Below the pieces are notes generated by a model. That model was not told the origin of the DNA, did no database searches, and was given only the letters and a program-made list of their open reading frames with translations. The translations under genes and the position numbers were made by a program. Of a stretch of DNA of 64,000 nt, positions 25,723-34,308 are shown piece by piece (within the stretch, counting starts at the first letter, position 1; each line of letters begins with the position of its first letter). The stretch comes from Cellulosimicrobium cellulans (GTDB lineage: Bacteria; Actinomycetota; Actinomycetes; Actinomycetales; Cellulomonadaceae). The stretch lies in the NCBI RefSeq assembly GCF_016921195.1, contig NZ_JAFGYF010000008.1, positions 103,014-167,013 of the forward strand, read 5' to 3'.

Positions 25723-27410
25723 GACAGGGACTCCACGACAGGACCGAGGGACAGGACCGGGACGAAGGTGAGGCCGACGACGACGAGCGCGACCGTGCCG
25801 AGCAGGCCGACGAACAGCGGCTGGTGGGTCGGCAGCGTGCCGGCGGACGGCGGGACGGACCGCTGGGAGGCGAGGCGCCCGGCGAGGGCGAGGACGAGCG
25901 CGATGGGCACGAAGCGGCCGACGAGCATCGCGAGCCCGAGCAGGGTGTTGTAGTACGGCGTCCCGGCCGACAGCCCGGCGAACGCGGAGCCGTTGTTGTT
26001 CCCGGCCGACGCGAACGCGTACAGCACCTCGGTGAGCCCGTGCGGGCCGCCCTCCTGCTGGCCCGCGAGGCCGTACGGCAGGACCACGGACAGCGCCGTG
26101 CCGACGAGCACGACGGCCGGGGTCGTCAGGACGTACAGCGCGACGAGCGTGATCTCCGGGCGACCGATCTTCTTGCCCAGGTACTCGGGCGTGCGGCCGA
26201 CCATGAGGCCCGCGACGAACACCGCGACGACGGCGACCACGAGCATCCCGTACAGCCCCGCGCCCACGCCGCCGGGGGCGATCTCGCCGAGGAGCATGCT
26301 GAACAGGACCACGCCACCCCCCGGTGCGGTGAGCGAGTCGTGCATCGCGTTGACCGCTCCGGTCGAGGTGCCGGTCGTCGCCGTCGCGAAGAGGGCGCTC
26401 GCGGCGAGGCCGAAGCGCGTCTCCTTGCCCTCCAGCGCGGCGCCCGCGGCCTGCGGGGCGGCACCGGGTCCGGCGAGCTCCGCCCAGGTGGTCAGCGCGA
26501 GGGCGACGGCGAAGAGCCCGGCCATCGCGCCGAGGACCGCCCAGCCCTGGCGGCGGTCACCGACCAGGAGGCCGAACGTGCGCGGGAGCGTGAACGGGAT
26601 CAGCAGGATGAGGAAGATCTCGACGAGGTTGGTGAACGGGTTCGGGTTCTCCAGGGGGTGCGCCGAGTTCGCGTTGAAGAACCCGCCGCCGTTGGTCCCG
26701 AGCTCCTTGATGGCCTCCTGGGAGGCGACCGGCCCCCCGAGGACGTGCTGCGTGCCGCCGGCGAGCGTCTCGACCGCGGTGTGGGGGCTGAGGTTCTGGA
26801 TGACGCCGTTCGCCACGAGCACGACCGCCGCGACGAACGCGACCGGCAGCAGGATCCGGACCACGGACCGGGTGAGGTCGGTCCAGAAGTTGCCGATCCG
26901 CGCGTCGGTCCCGGAGCGGGCGAACCCGCGCACGAGCGCGATCGCGACCGACATCCCGACCGCGGCCGAGACGAAGTTCTGCACCGCCAGCCCGGCCATC
27001 TGGAGGAGGTGGCCCGCGGCGGCCTCGCCGGAGTACCACTGCCAGTTCGTGTTCGTCACGAACGAGACCGCCGTGTTCCAGGCGCCCGCCGGGTCCAGCC
27101 CCGTGAACCCCAGGTTCATCGGCAGGTGGTCCTGGAGTCGGCCGAGTGCGTAGAGGAGCAGGACCGAGGCGAGCGAGAAGCCCAGCAGCGAGAGGAGGTA
27201 GGTGCTCCACCGCTGCTCCGCGTCGGGGTCCACGCGCGCCAGCCGGTAGCCCGCGCGCTCCACCCGCAGGTGGCGCGACGAGGTGTACACGCGCGCCATG
27301 TACGCGCCGAGCGGCGCGTGCACCGCCGCGAGCGCCGCGACGAGGAGCGCGACCTGTCCGACGGCCGTCCAGACGACCGCGGCGTCGACCGTCGTCGGCA
27401 CGGCGCTCAC
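25719..27410 (-). CDS. kdpA: Potassium-transporting ATPase potassium-binding subunit KdpA
   Basis: A 563-residue channel-like subunit with the potassium selectivity filter, related to the Trk/Ktr superfamily. Four pore-loop repeats are recognisable, with [52 protein letters not shown] and [14 protein letters not shown] as their centres. About ten transmembrane helices surround them. The GTG start overlaps the kdpF stop (GTGA), and the stop overlaps kdpB. Length matches the family. Confidence 0.96.
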   Translation of the reverse strand: MSAVPTTVDAAVVWTAVGQVALLVAALAAVHAPLGAYMARVYTSSRHLRVERAGYRLARVDPDAEQRWSTYLLSLLGFSLASVLLLYALGRLQDHLPMNLGFTGLDPAGAWNTAVSFVTNTNWQWYSGEAAAGHLLQMAGLAVQNFVSAAVGMSVAIALVRGFARSGTDARIGNFWTDLTRSVVRILLPVAFVAAVVLVANGVIQNLSPHTAVETLAGGTQHVLGGPVASQEAIKELGTNGGGFFNANSAHPLENPNPFTNLVEIFLILLIPFTLPRTFGLLVGDRRQGWAVLGAMAGLFAVALALTTWAELAGPGAAPQAAGAALEGKETRFGLAASALFATATTGTSTGAVNAMHDSLTAPGGGVVLFSMLLGEIAPGGVGAGLYGMLVVAVVAVFVAGLMVGRTPEYLGKKIGRPEITLVALYVLTTPAVVLVGTALSVVLPYGLAGQQEGGPHGLTEVLYAFASAGNNNGSAFAGLSAGTPYYNTLLGLAMLVGRFVPIALVLALAGRLASQRSVPPSAGTLPTHQPLFVGLLGTVALVVVGLTFVPVLSLGPVVESLS

Positions 27411-27499
27411 CGGGCCCGGTCGCTGCGGAGCAGCGCGACGAAGAGGTAGCCCAGCACGGCGACGACGGCGCCGAGCGCGATCCAGTCGAGGACCGTCAC
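27407..27499 (-). CDS. kdpF: KdpF small membrane subunit
   Basis: A 30-residue single-span peptide ([18 protein letters not shown], then [12 protein letters not shown]) of the KdpF family, which binds KdpA as a lipid-like stabiliser. The hydrophobic helix and the basic C-terminal tail match. It starts at a GTG overlapping the stop of a further small ORF and ends overlapping the kdpA start, so the order is that of a complete kdpFABC operon. Confidence 0.88.
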   Translation of the reverse strand: MTVLDWIALGAVVAVLGYLFVALLRSDRAR

Positions 27500-27591
27500 C
27501 GGGTGCCTCCCGAGGAGCCGTGACGACGCGCGACGAGCGCGACCGTCGCGAAGAACGCGACGGTGAGGAGGAGGAAGGCCAGGTCGGCCAT
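27496..27591 (-). CDS. Small membrane ORF preceding kdpF
   Basis: A 31-residue frame beginning [20 protein letters not shown] and ending in a polar Arg/Ser/Gly tail. It has one hydrophobic helix with a basic C-terminal side, as in KdpF, and its stop overlaps the kdpF start (GTGA). The absence of frame disruptions and the overlap argue that it is translated. It may be an extra KdpF-like subunit or a small protein coupling translation; nothing more can be said. The ribosome site is weak. Confidence 0.6.
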   Translation of the reverse strand: MADLAFLLLTVAFFATVALVARRHGSSGGTR

Positions 27592-27705
27592 GGTGGGAAC
27601 GCCTTCTCGACGACGGTCGGACGACACCCGGGGCGGGCGTCGTGCCGGCGCCCGGTACCCGGGTGCCCTGCCGTTCTACGCCCGGCGGGACGGCCCCGGT
27701 GCAGG

Positions 27706-27745
27706 CTCTGACGGAACCTTGACGCCCTCTGCCGGAACCTTGACG
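27706..27745 (-). promoter_or_regulatory. Direct repeats, putative KdpE binding sites
   Basis: CTCTGACGGAACCTTGACG (27706-27724) is repeated as CTCTGCCGGAACCTTGACG (27727-27745) with one mismatch and exactly 21-bp periodicity, two helical turns. The pair lies 115-155 bases upstream of the kdp operon. Tandem sites on one face of the DNA are typical for OmpR/PhoB-type regulators such as KdpE. Confidence 0.65.
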
Positions 27746-27881
27746 GGGCACGCGCCGACGCGCGGAGCGACCCGGGACGCGGAGGACGCGGGTGCTCCTC
27801 GTGGGGAGATCGTGACGACTGCGTGACCGGCACCCCGCCGACCTGGCCGAGCGCCGCCGTCGGGCCTCTAGGATGTGCCGC

Positions 27882-28178
27882 ATGATCTTCAAGGCCGTCG
27901 GCGACGGGCGCCCCTACCCGGACCACGGCCGGGTGACCGCGCGGGACTGGGCCGAGGTGCCCCCGCGTCAGGTACGCCTCGACGAGCTCGTCACGACCAA
28001 GCGCACGCTCGACCTCGACGCGCTCCTCGCCGAGGACTCCACGTTCTTCGGCGACCTCTTCGCGCACGTCGTCGAGTTCGAGGGCGTCCTCTACCTCGAG
28101 GACGGCCTGCACCGCGCCGTGCGGGCCGCGCTGCAGCAGCGCGCCATCCTGCACGCCCGCGTCCTGACCGTGCGATGA
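27882..28178 (+). CDS. Conserved actinobacterial protein of unknown function
   Basis: A 98-residue cytoplasmic protein starting [16 protein letters not shown], with [20 protein letters not shown] and [21 protein letters not shown] recognise the sequence as a family conserved across actinobacteria, usually next to a LytR C-terminal-domain gene as here, without assigned function. TAGGAT at 27869-27874 would place the transcription start at the ATG, so translation is probably leaderless. An in-frame ATG three codons earlier overlaps that element and is less likely. Confidence 0.8.
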   Translation: MIFKAVGDGRPYPDHGRVTARDWAEVPPRQVRLDELVTTKRTLDLDALLAEDSTFFGDLFAHVVEFEGVLYLEDGLHRAVRAALQQRAILHARVLTVR

Positions 28179-28203
28179 GCGCGGGGTCCGGTAGGTTTCT
28201 GGC

Positions 28204-28854
28204 GTGACCACCCGCCCCGACACCGCGCGCGCCGAGCGTCGCCGACGCATGCACGAGCGCCAGGCCGTCGTGTTCGGGCTGCTCATCGCCGCGCTCGCCG
28301 TCGTCGGTCTCGGCGCGCTCGCCGTGTACACGGGCGCGATCGACGCCCCGTTCGACCGACCGCTGTCCTCCCCGGAGGCGGTCGACGACCTCGCGGACGT
28401 CAAGGTCCCCTGCCTGCCCGAGGGCACGCTCCCAGCGGCGACGGGCGACGTCCAGGTCAACGTCTACAACGCTTCCGGCAAGGACGCGCCTCTGGGACGG
28501 CTCAACCAGGACCTGCTCACGTCCCGGGGCTTCACGGTGCTCACCACCGGCAACGCGCCGGACCTGGACGGCGACGGCAGCTCGGACGTCGTGTCGCGGA
28601 CGCAGATCCACTTCGGGGCCACGGGGCTCGCGCAGGCGTACACGCTCGCGGCGCACTACGACGACCCGGGCCTCGTGCTCGACACGCGCGAGGACGCGAC
28701 GGTCGACCTCTACGTGGGCGCCGACTTCGAGGACGTGGTGGACCCCGAGCTCGTCGGCCTGTCCGGCGACGTGCCGCTCGAGAGCCGCGCCGGGTGCGTA
28801 GCGATCGAGGAGATCACCCCCCAGCCGCTGCCCGTGCCGCCCGCGGAGGGCTGA
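28204..28854 (+). CDS. LytR C-terminal domain membrane protein
   Basis: A 216-residue protein with a charged N-terminal tail, one transmembrane helix (about residues 23-47, [20 protein letters not shown]) and an extracellular LytR_C domain at about residues 83-180 containing [20 protein letters not shown] and [12 protein letters not shown]. LytR_C domains occur alone or behind LytR-CpsA-Psr catalytic domains that attach glycopolymers to the wall. No catalytic domain is present here. It starts at a GTG 25 bases after the preceding conserved gene and is probably cotranscribed with it. Two cysteines (C69-type in VPCLPEG and C197-type in RAGCVAIE) could form a disulfide outside the membrane. Confidence 0.82.
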   Translation: MTTRPDTARAERRRRMHERQAVVFGLLIAALAVVGLGALAVYTGAIDAPFDRPLSSPEAVDDLADVKVPCLPEGTLPAATGDVQVNVYNASGKDAPLGRLNQDLLTSRGFTVLTTGNAPDLDGDGSSDVVSRTQIHFGATGLAQAYTLAAHYDDPGLVLDTREDATVDLYVGADFEDVVDPELVGLSGDVPLESRAGCVAIEEITPQPLPVPPAEG

Positions 28855-28906
28855 GCACGTCCCGCACCCGGCGCCCGCCGGGCCTCACGACCGCCGAACG
28901 GTACCC

Positions 28907-29515
28907 ATGAGCCCCCTTCCCCTCCGGCCTGCCCGGACCAACGACCCCGACGAGGTCGACCGCCTCTACGAGATCTGCCTGCGGACCGGCGCGTCCGGCG
29001 CGGACGCGACCGCGCTGTACGCCGACCCGCGGCTGCTCGGTGAGGTCTACCTCGGGGCGTACCTCGCCCTCGAGCCGTCGCTCGCGTTCGTGGTCGAGGT
29101 CGACGGCGAGGCCGCGGGCTACGTGCTGGGGGCGCGCGACACCGCCGCGTTCGAGGCGCGGGCCGAGCGCGAGTGGTGGCCGCGGCTGCGCGAGCGGTAC
29201 CCGCTCGGCAGCTTCCCGGAGGGTTCCCGCGACGAGGCGCTCGTCCGCCAGATCCATCACCCGCACCTCACCGATCCCTCGGTGCTCCCCGACTACCCCG
29301 CGCACCTCCACGTCGACCTGCTCCCCGCTGCGCAGGGCGGCGGCAACGGCCGCCGGCTGATGACGGCGCTGTTCGACGCGCTCCGCGCGGCCGGGGTCGA
29401 GGGCGTCCACCTCGGCGTCGCGGAGGACAACGTCTCCGCGATCGGCTTCTACGAACATCTCGGCTTCACCCGCCTGGACGTCGAGGAGGGCCTGGTCCTG
29501 GGCCTCCGCCTCTGA
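28907..29515 (+). CDS. GNAT-family N-acetyltransferase
   Basis: A 202-residue acetyltransferase of the GCN5-related family. The N-terminal part LRPARTNDPDEVDRLYEICL, the beta-4 region HLHVDLLPAAQGGGNGRRLM with the acetyl-CoA-binding Q/RxxGxG/A-type loop (QGGGNG), and the closing NVSAIGFYEHLGFTRLDV fit the fold. The internal insertion around residues 85-115 (Trp-rich, EWWPRLRERYPLGSF) resembles GNATs similar to O-GlcNAcase C-terminal domains. The substrate is unknown. It is followed directly by a hairpin repeat element and a convergent gene. Confidence 0.85.
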   Translation: MSPLPLRPARTNDPDEVDRLYEICLRTGASGADATALYADPRLLGEVYLGAYLALEPSLAFVVEVDGEAAGYVLGARDTAAFEARAEREWWPRLRERYPLGSFPEGSRDEALVRQIHHPHLTDPSVLPDYPAHLHVDLLPAAQGGGNGRRLMTALFDALRAAGVEGVHLGVAEDNVSAIGFYEHLGFTRLDVEEGLVLGLRL

Positions 29516-29526
29516 GCAGACCCTCC

Positions 29527-29592
29527 GACGCCGAACCCGGGGTTGTCGCCGGGTTCGGCGCTCGACGTGGCAACAACCCCGGGTCCGGCGTC
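29527..29592. repeat. Hairpin repeat element, copy 1
   Basis: An imperfect inverted repeat with arms CGAACCCGGGGTTGTCGCC-like and CAACAACCCCGGGTCCG, about 65 bp overall, ending 11 bases beyond the stop of the minus-strand gene at 29604. Two more copies occur at 30658 and 32126, each behind a minus-strand gene. It may act as a terminator or be a REP-like mobile element. Confidence 0.75.
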
Positions 29593-29603
29593 ACCGGGGC
29601 CCG

Positions 29604-30554
29604 TCATCCGATGGCGTGCAGCGCCCGACGGACCGTGCGTGCGCACCGGCCGGCGACGCGCACGTCGTCGAACGTGAAGCGCAGCAGTGCCGCGACGTCA
29701 CCCCCGACCAGCTCGTTGTGCCGCTCCCGGTCCGCGTACGCCGCCTGCAGCGAACCGTGGAACTCGGCACCGTCGGCCTCCGCCACCAACCAGCGACCGT
29801 CGCGCGTGCGCCACCCGAGGTCACCGCGCCGCACGACCCCCGCCGCGTCGACGAGCGGCACCTGGAGCGCGTCGGGGCCGACCCCGCCGTCGTGACAGTC
29901 GAGACGGACGCGCGTCTCGAGCGGTGACTCCGACCGCCCGTCCGCGAGGCCCCACCAGGAGTGCGTCCGCGCGACGCCACGTCGACCGCGCGCCAGGTCG
30001 TGGGCGTGCGCGACGTCGTCCGCGGTGACGACACCCTGGTGCAGCGCCGAGTCGAGGACGGAGACGGCATGCTCGCGGTCGAGCTCCGGGACCGCCTGCG
30101 CGAGCGCCCACCACGGCGAGGCGACGGCGGCGCGCCCGACCCGGGTCACGGTCATCCCGTCGTCGAACATGCGCAACCGGAACCCGTCCCGTGACTCGAG
30201 CGACCTCGCCGACGGCAGCGCCACCTGCGGGGCCGTGTCGATCGGGAGGCCCGCGACCCCGAGCAGCGCGAGCGCGCTCGGCCCGACGGCGACCGCGTCA
30301 GGACCGTAGGCGAGCAGACCCGACCACGCCGCGCGGCGACGTCGTCGGTCGTACGAGCGGCGCTGCCCGGGGAACGGGTCGACGTCGTACACCCCGCGCG
30401 TGACGCGCCGCCAGGCACCACGCCGGAGCAGGAGCCGGATCACGCCATGGTCGACGCCGGCCTCGCGGCACTGTCGAGCGGAGACGAGCCACTCCTGCTC
30501 GGCCGCGACGGCGTCGATCGCGTCGATGCCTCTGGCGGGTGCGGTTGTCGGCAT
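29604..30554 (-). CDS. AbiEi/DUF559-like protein
   Basis: A 316-residue protein of a family common in actinobacteria that combines an AbiEi-antitoxin-like N-terminal winged helix (about residues 10-60, EQEWLVSARQCREAGVDHGV and RRGAWRRVTRGVY) with a C-terminal endonuclease-like region (about residues 210-300, SPLETRVRLDCHDGG, RRGDLGWRTRDGRWLVAEAD, FHGSLQAAYADRERH). The pattern E-x(n)-D-x(n)-E-x-D is like DUF559/Vsr-type nuclease folds. No partner AbiEii toxin is adjacent, so a toxin-antitoxin role is not supported. The start is uncertain; ATG codons at 30554 and 30563 are both possible. Confidence 0.7.
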   Translation of the reverse strand: MPTTAPARGIDAIDAVAAEQEWLVSARQCREAGVDHGVIRLLLRRGAWRRVTRGVYDVDPFPGQRRSYDRRRRRAAWSGLLAYGPDAVAVGPSALALLGVAGLPIDTAPQVALPSARSLESRDGFRLRMFDDGMTVTRVGRAAVASPWWALAQAVPELDREHAVSVLDSALHQGVVTADDVAHAHDLARGRRGVARTHSWWGLADGRSESPLETRVRLDCHDGGVGPDALQVPLVDAAGVVRRGDLGWRTRDGRWLVAEADGAEFHGSLQAAYADRERHNELVGGDVAALLRFTFDDVRVAGRCARTVRRALHAIG

Positions 30555-30657
30555 GCCCCACATCACAGCGAAAGGCGGGTGCCACGCGCGAGGGGTCGTC
30601 AACGGTCTGTGGAGCCCGCCCGCAAGAGGCACCTGTGGACGCCGGTCATCCCCGCCG

Positions 30658-30722
30658 CGTCGAACCCGGGGTTGTCGCTCGTCCTGCGGACGAATCCTGC
30701 GACATCCCCGGGTTCGGCGTCA
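30658..30722. repeat. Hairpin repeat element, copy 2
   Basis: Arms CGAACCCGGGGTTGTCGC and GCGACATCCCCGGGTTCG flank a variable centre. The element lies between the start of the 29604-30554 gene and the stop of the permease gene at 30737, 14 bases beyond that stop. Confidence 0.78.
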
Positions 30723-30736
30723 GGCGGAGTCCACGG

Positions 30737-32071
30737 TCAGCGGGCGCCCTCGACCGCGTCGTGGACGATCGGCTCGTCGCCGCCGGGGGCCGACGCCGGG
30801 CTGGCGGGTTCCTGGGTCGTGCCGCGCCACCGCGCGACGGTCCGCATGAGGTGGTAGATCACGAGCGCCGCGGCGGTGCCGAGCGCGATGCCCTCGAACG
30901 TCAGGTCGCCGACGGCCCACGTGAAGTTGGCGATGCCGACGACGAGCGGCACGGCGGCGGTCGTGAGGTTGACCGGGTCGGAGAAGTCGACCTTGTTCTG
31001 CACCCAGATGCGCGCGCCGAGGATGCCGATCATGCCGTAGAGCATCGTCGCCGCACCGCCCAGGACGCCCACGGGGATGGTCGCGATGAGCGCGCCGAAC
31101 TTCGGCGAGAGCGAGAGCACCAGCGCGGTCGCCGCCGCGACCCAGTACGCCGCCGTGGAGTACACGCGCGTCGCGGCCATGACGCCGATGTTCTCGGCGT
31201 ACGTCGTGGTGCCCGACCCGCCGCCGATGCCGGCGAACGTCGTCGCGAGGCCGTCCGCGAAGAGCGCGCGGCCGGTGAGGTCGTCGAGGTTCTTGCCGGT
31301 CATCGCCGCGACCGACTTCACGTGGCCGACGTTCTCCGCGATGAGCACGAGCACGACGGGCACGAACAACCCGAGCACGGCGACGTCGAACGTGGGCGTG
31401 ACGAACTCGGGGAACCCGATCCAGTCGGCCTTGCGCACGTCGGTGAAGTCGACCTCGCCCTGGAGCACGGCCACGACGTAGCCGACGATCACACCCACGA
31501 GGATCGAGAGGCGACCGATGATGCCCTTGAACAGGACGCTGACGAGGATGATCGCGGTCAGCGTGACGACGGCCGTGACCGGCGCCTGCTGGACGTTCCC
31601 CCACGCCGCGGGGGCGAGGTTGAGGCCGATGAGCGCGACGATCGTGCCCGTGACGATCGGCGGCATGACGACGTCGATCCACCGCGCACCCGCGACGTGG
31701 ACCAGGAGGCCGACCGCGGCGAGCACGAGACCGGTGACGAGGATGCCGCCGACGGCGACGGACTGGCCCTGCGACATCGTCGCGGCCCCGATCGGGGCGA
31801 TGAACGCGAAGCTCGACCCGAGGTAGCTCGGCAGCCGGTTGCGCGTGATGAGCAGGAACCCGACGGTGCCGATCGCGGAGAAGAACAGCGTCGTCGCGGG
31901 CGAGAACCCGGTGAGCAGCGGCACGAGGAACGTCGCGCCGAACATGGCGACGACGTGCTGCATGCCGATCCCGATGGTGCGCGGCCAGGTCAGCCGCTCG
32001 TCCGGGTCGACGACGTCCCCCGGCGCGACCGTCTTCCCGTTCCCGTGCACCCGCCACCCGATGGCGCTCAT
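30737..32071 (-). CDS. Uracil/xanthine permease (NAT/NCS2 family)
   Basis: A 444-residue nucleobase permease. It has the NCS2 signatures QHVVAMFGATFLVPLLTG in the first helices, PSYLGSSFAFIAPIGAA for the substrate site, VLVLIAENVGHVKSV with the conserved Glu in helix 8, and GGGSGTTTYAENIGVMAATRVYS, which contains the conserved nucleobase-transporter motif. About fourteen hydrophobic segments are predicted. The ATG at 32071 has GGGAGAG upstream. The sequence is closer to uracil (UraA/RutG) than to purine transporters, but specificity cannot be fixed from sequence alone. It is monocistronic, bounded by hairpin repeats. Confidence 0.93.
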   Translation of the reverse strand: MSAIGWRVHGNGKTVAPGDVVDPDERLTWPRTIGIGMQHVVAMFGATFLVPLLTGFSPATTLFFSAIGTVGFLLITRNRLPSYLGSSFAFIAPIGAATMSQGQSVAVGGILVTGLVLAAVGLLVHVAGARWIDVVMPPIVTGTIVALIGLNLAPAAWGNVQQAPVTAVVTLTAIILVSVLFKGIIGRLSILVGVIVGYVVAVLQGEVDFTDVRKADWIGFPEFVTPTFDVAVLGLFVPVVLVLIAENVGHVKSVAAMTGKNLDDLTGRALFADGLATTFAGIGGGSGTTTYAENIGVMAATRVYSTAAYWVAAATALVLSLSPKFGALIATIPVGVLGGAATMLYGMIGILGARIWVQNKVDFSDPVNLTTAAVPLVVGIANFTWAVGDLTFEGIALGTAAALVIYHLMRTVARWRGTTQEPASPASAPGGDEPIVHDAVEGAR

Positions 32072-32125
32072 GTCTCTCCCGTCCGTGAAGTTCGTGTGAA
32101 GACCCCCGGAGCAGGGTAGTGCCCC

Positions 32126-32187
32126 GTCGAACCCGGGCTTGTCGCACCCCGGGCCGCCGAGCCCGGCGACATCCACGGGTTCGGCGG
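32126..32187. repeat. Hairpin repeat element, copy 3
   Basis: Arms CGAACCCGGGCTTGTCGC and GCGACATCCACGGGTTCG with a GC-rich centre, ten bases beyond the stop of the GH81 gene. It is the most diverged of the three copies. Confidence 0.75.
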
Positions 32188-32196
32188 CGGGCGGGG

Positions 32197-34308
32197 CTAC
32201 GCGGGCGCGTGCGACAGGAGCCACGCGAGCAGGTAGCTGCGGGTGTTGCCGTCGTCGATGCGTTCGTCCGGGAGCGTGCGGGCGACGTCCAGGGCGGCCG
32301 CGGCGTCGTCCGGGCCCGCGAGCGCCGCGTACATCAGCAGCTGGTCGCCGAACATCACGTCCCACGACGCCGGGTCGTCGCGCGGGCCCGCGAGCGCCTC
32401 GTCGAGGTTGGCCCGGATGCGCTCCGGGTCGCCCGCGAGGTACCCGGCGACGGGCTGCATCGGCAGCACGAGGATGCCGAGCATCGCGCTCGGCTCGGCG
32501 CTGAACCACGTGGCCCAGTCGCGCTTGCCGCCCCACACGAGCGACGTCACGGTGTGCCCGAACCCGACGAGGGCAGGGTCGTCGCGGTCGAAGTCGGTCC
32601 AGTACGCGCGCGCCGACGTCGCCTCCGCGGACAGCAGCCAGCGAGCCTGCGCCTCGAGCGGTGCGTCCCCCGACGCCTGCGCCCAGAGCGCCAGCCCGTT
32701 CCACGCGGACACCGCCTCGGACGCGGACTCCTGGTCGTTCCCGTCCGCGAAGGGCGCGTACCCCGACGCCCAGGAGTGACCGGCGTACGCGTCGAACACG
32801 CGCAGCGCCGGGAAGTCCGCGTCGCCCGCACCGGAGGCGACGTCAGCCGCGAGCAGGTCGAGCACGGGCGCGAGGTCGGCCGCGAGCGCCGGGTCGTCGG
32901 CCGCGACCAGGCCCGCGGCGTAGAGGACGTACCCGTAGTGGAAGTGGTGGTCGTTGAGCTCGTCCGACCCGAACGACGGCGTCCGCCCGACGACGCTGCG
33001 CACCTGCGGGTCGTAGACGAAGCAGCGCGCGTCGCGCTCCGCGCACCCCGCGGGCTCGGTCCACTCGCGCAGCGCGGCGGCGAGGTCCTCGCGCAGCGGC
33101 GCCGCGACGTCGTCGAGCCCGAGCTGCTCGGCGAGCGCGAACAGGTTCGCGTCGCGCGCGAGCGCCTTGCCGCCGAAGTACGTGTCCGACGGCCGCGGCT
33201 CGAGCGCGGACGCGTCGGCGCGCACCTGCGCGGCGAGCTCGGTCCGCGCGCCCTCGTCCAGCCCGGAGAGGTCGAGCGTCCCGGCGGGTTCGACGGTGGG
33301 GCTCGTCCACGCGAGCGTGCTCGCCGTGCACACGTCGGCCGTCCCGCGCACGGTCGCGTAGGTGCCGAGGCCGCACGTCGCGCCCTCGCTCTCGTGCTGG
33401 TGCGGCAGGCGCACGACGACGGTCGGCGCGCCGGGCGGGTCGTCCCCGGTCTCGTAGGTGATCGCCGTGGTCACGGAGTCGTCGGCCACGCCGTAGGCGA
33501 GCGTCGTGCCCGTCACGGGGTGCGCGGCCGCCTCGGCGAGCGTCACGACCGCGCCGTCCGGCGCGCCGTCGGGCACGGGGAACCAGGCGACGGCGTCGCC
33601 GGCATCGAGGTCGAGCGCGCGGCCGTCGGTCGACAGCGCGTCGTCCGCGCCGACGAGCACGTACTGACGCCCGCCGGCCCCGGTGCTGACCGCCCCGCCC
33701 GCCTCGGCGAACGTGACCGTGAGCGCCGCCGTCTGGTCCGTCGCCGCGGTGTACCGCAGCACGGGCGACCCCTCGACGAGGGTCACGGTCCCGAGGACGG
33801 AGCCCGCGCCGTCGAGCAGGTCGAGCGTGACGGACGCGGTGTCGTAGCCGGTCACGACGACCGACGCCGCCCCGACGTCCACACCGACCTGCGGCACGTA
33901 CGGGCCGAGGATCGACTGCTCCGTGACCTGGACGTCGGGGAGCCCGAACGCGAACCCGCCGTCGGTCACACCGAACGCGAGCGGTACGGGGAACACGGGC
34001 AGCGGCTCGTCGCCGAACACGAGCCCGGAGTACCACCGGTTCGTCGGGGGGACGAGGCCGTCGGCGAGCCGCGCGGTCGACATCGGCCGCAAAGTCTCCT
34101 GCGGCAGGATCGACGGGTCGACGTCGGGCACGGTCCCGGTGAGGTCCGCGGCCGGGTGCCCGACGGCGGCACCGGCCCCGGACGGGCCCGACGCCCCGGG
34201 CGACGCGTCCGTCTCGAACAGCCCGCAACCGCCGACGAGGAGCGCTGACGCCAGGAGCGCGGCGGGCGTGGTGGCGACCACCCGGCCCCGAGATCGGCGG
34301 GGCGTCAC
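32197..34308 (-). CDS. GH81 endo-beta-1,3-glucanase lipoprotein
   Basis: A 703-residue family 81 glycoside hydrolase that would cleave beta-1,3-glucan (laminarin, curdlan, yeast wall glucan) at the outer face of the membrane. The N-terminus has a hydrophobic core and lipobox LVGGC (Cys28), so it is membrane-anchored. The beta-sandwich part includes PPTNRWYSGLVFGD (88-100). The catalytic (alpha/alpha)6 part carries DTYFGGKALARDANLF (375-390), LNDHHFHYGY (451-460, Asp453), GHSWASG (510-516) and NDQESASEA (524-532, with Glu527 and Glu531). The GTG start overlaps the HlyD-like gene stop. Operon context suggests a role in glucan synthesis or release rather than only degradation. Confidence 0.93.
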   Translation of the reverse strand: MTPRRSRGRVVATTPAALLASALLVGGCGLFETDASPGASGPSGAGAAVGHPAADLTGTVPDVDPSILPQETLRPMSTARLADGLVPPTNRWYSGLVFGDEPLPVFPVPLAFGVTDGGFAFGLPDVQVTEQSILGPYVPQVGVDVGAASVVVTGYDTASVTLDLLDGAGSVLGTVTLVEGSPVLRYTAATDQTAALTVTFAEAGGAVSTGAGGRQYVLVGADDALSTDGRALDLDAGDAVAWFPVPDGAPDGAVVTLAEAAAHPVTGTTLAYGVADDSVTTAITYETGDDPPGAPTVVVRLPHQHESEGATCGLGTYATVRGTADVCTASTLAWTSPTVEPAGTLDLSGLDEGARTELAAQVRADASALEPRPSDTYFGGKALARDANLFALAEQLGLDDVAAPLREDLAAALREWTEPAGCAERDARCFVYDPQVRSVVGRTPSFGSDELNDHHFHYGYVLYAAGLVAADDPALAADLAPVLDLLAADVASGAGDADFPALRVFDAYAGHSWASGYAPFADGNDQESASEAVSAWNGLALWAQASGDAPLEAQARWLLSAEATSARAYWTDFDRDDPALVGFGHTVTSLVWGGKRDWATWFSAEPSAMLGILVLPMQPVAGYLAGDPERIRANLDEALAGPRDDPASWDVMFGDQLLMYAALAGPDDAAAALDVARTLPDERIDDGNTRSYLLAWLLSHAPA

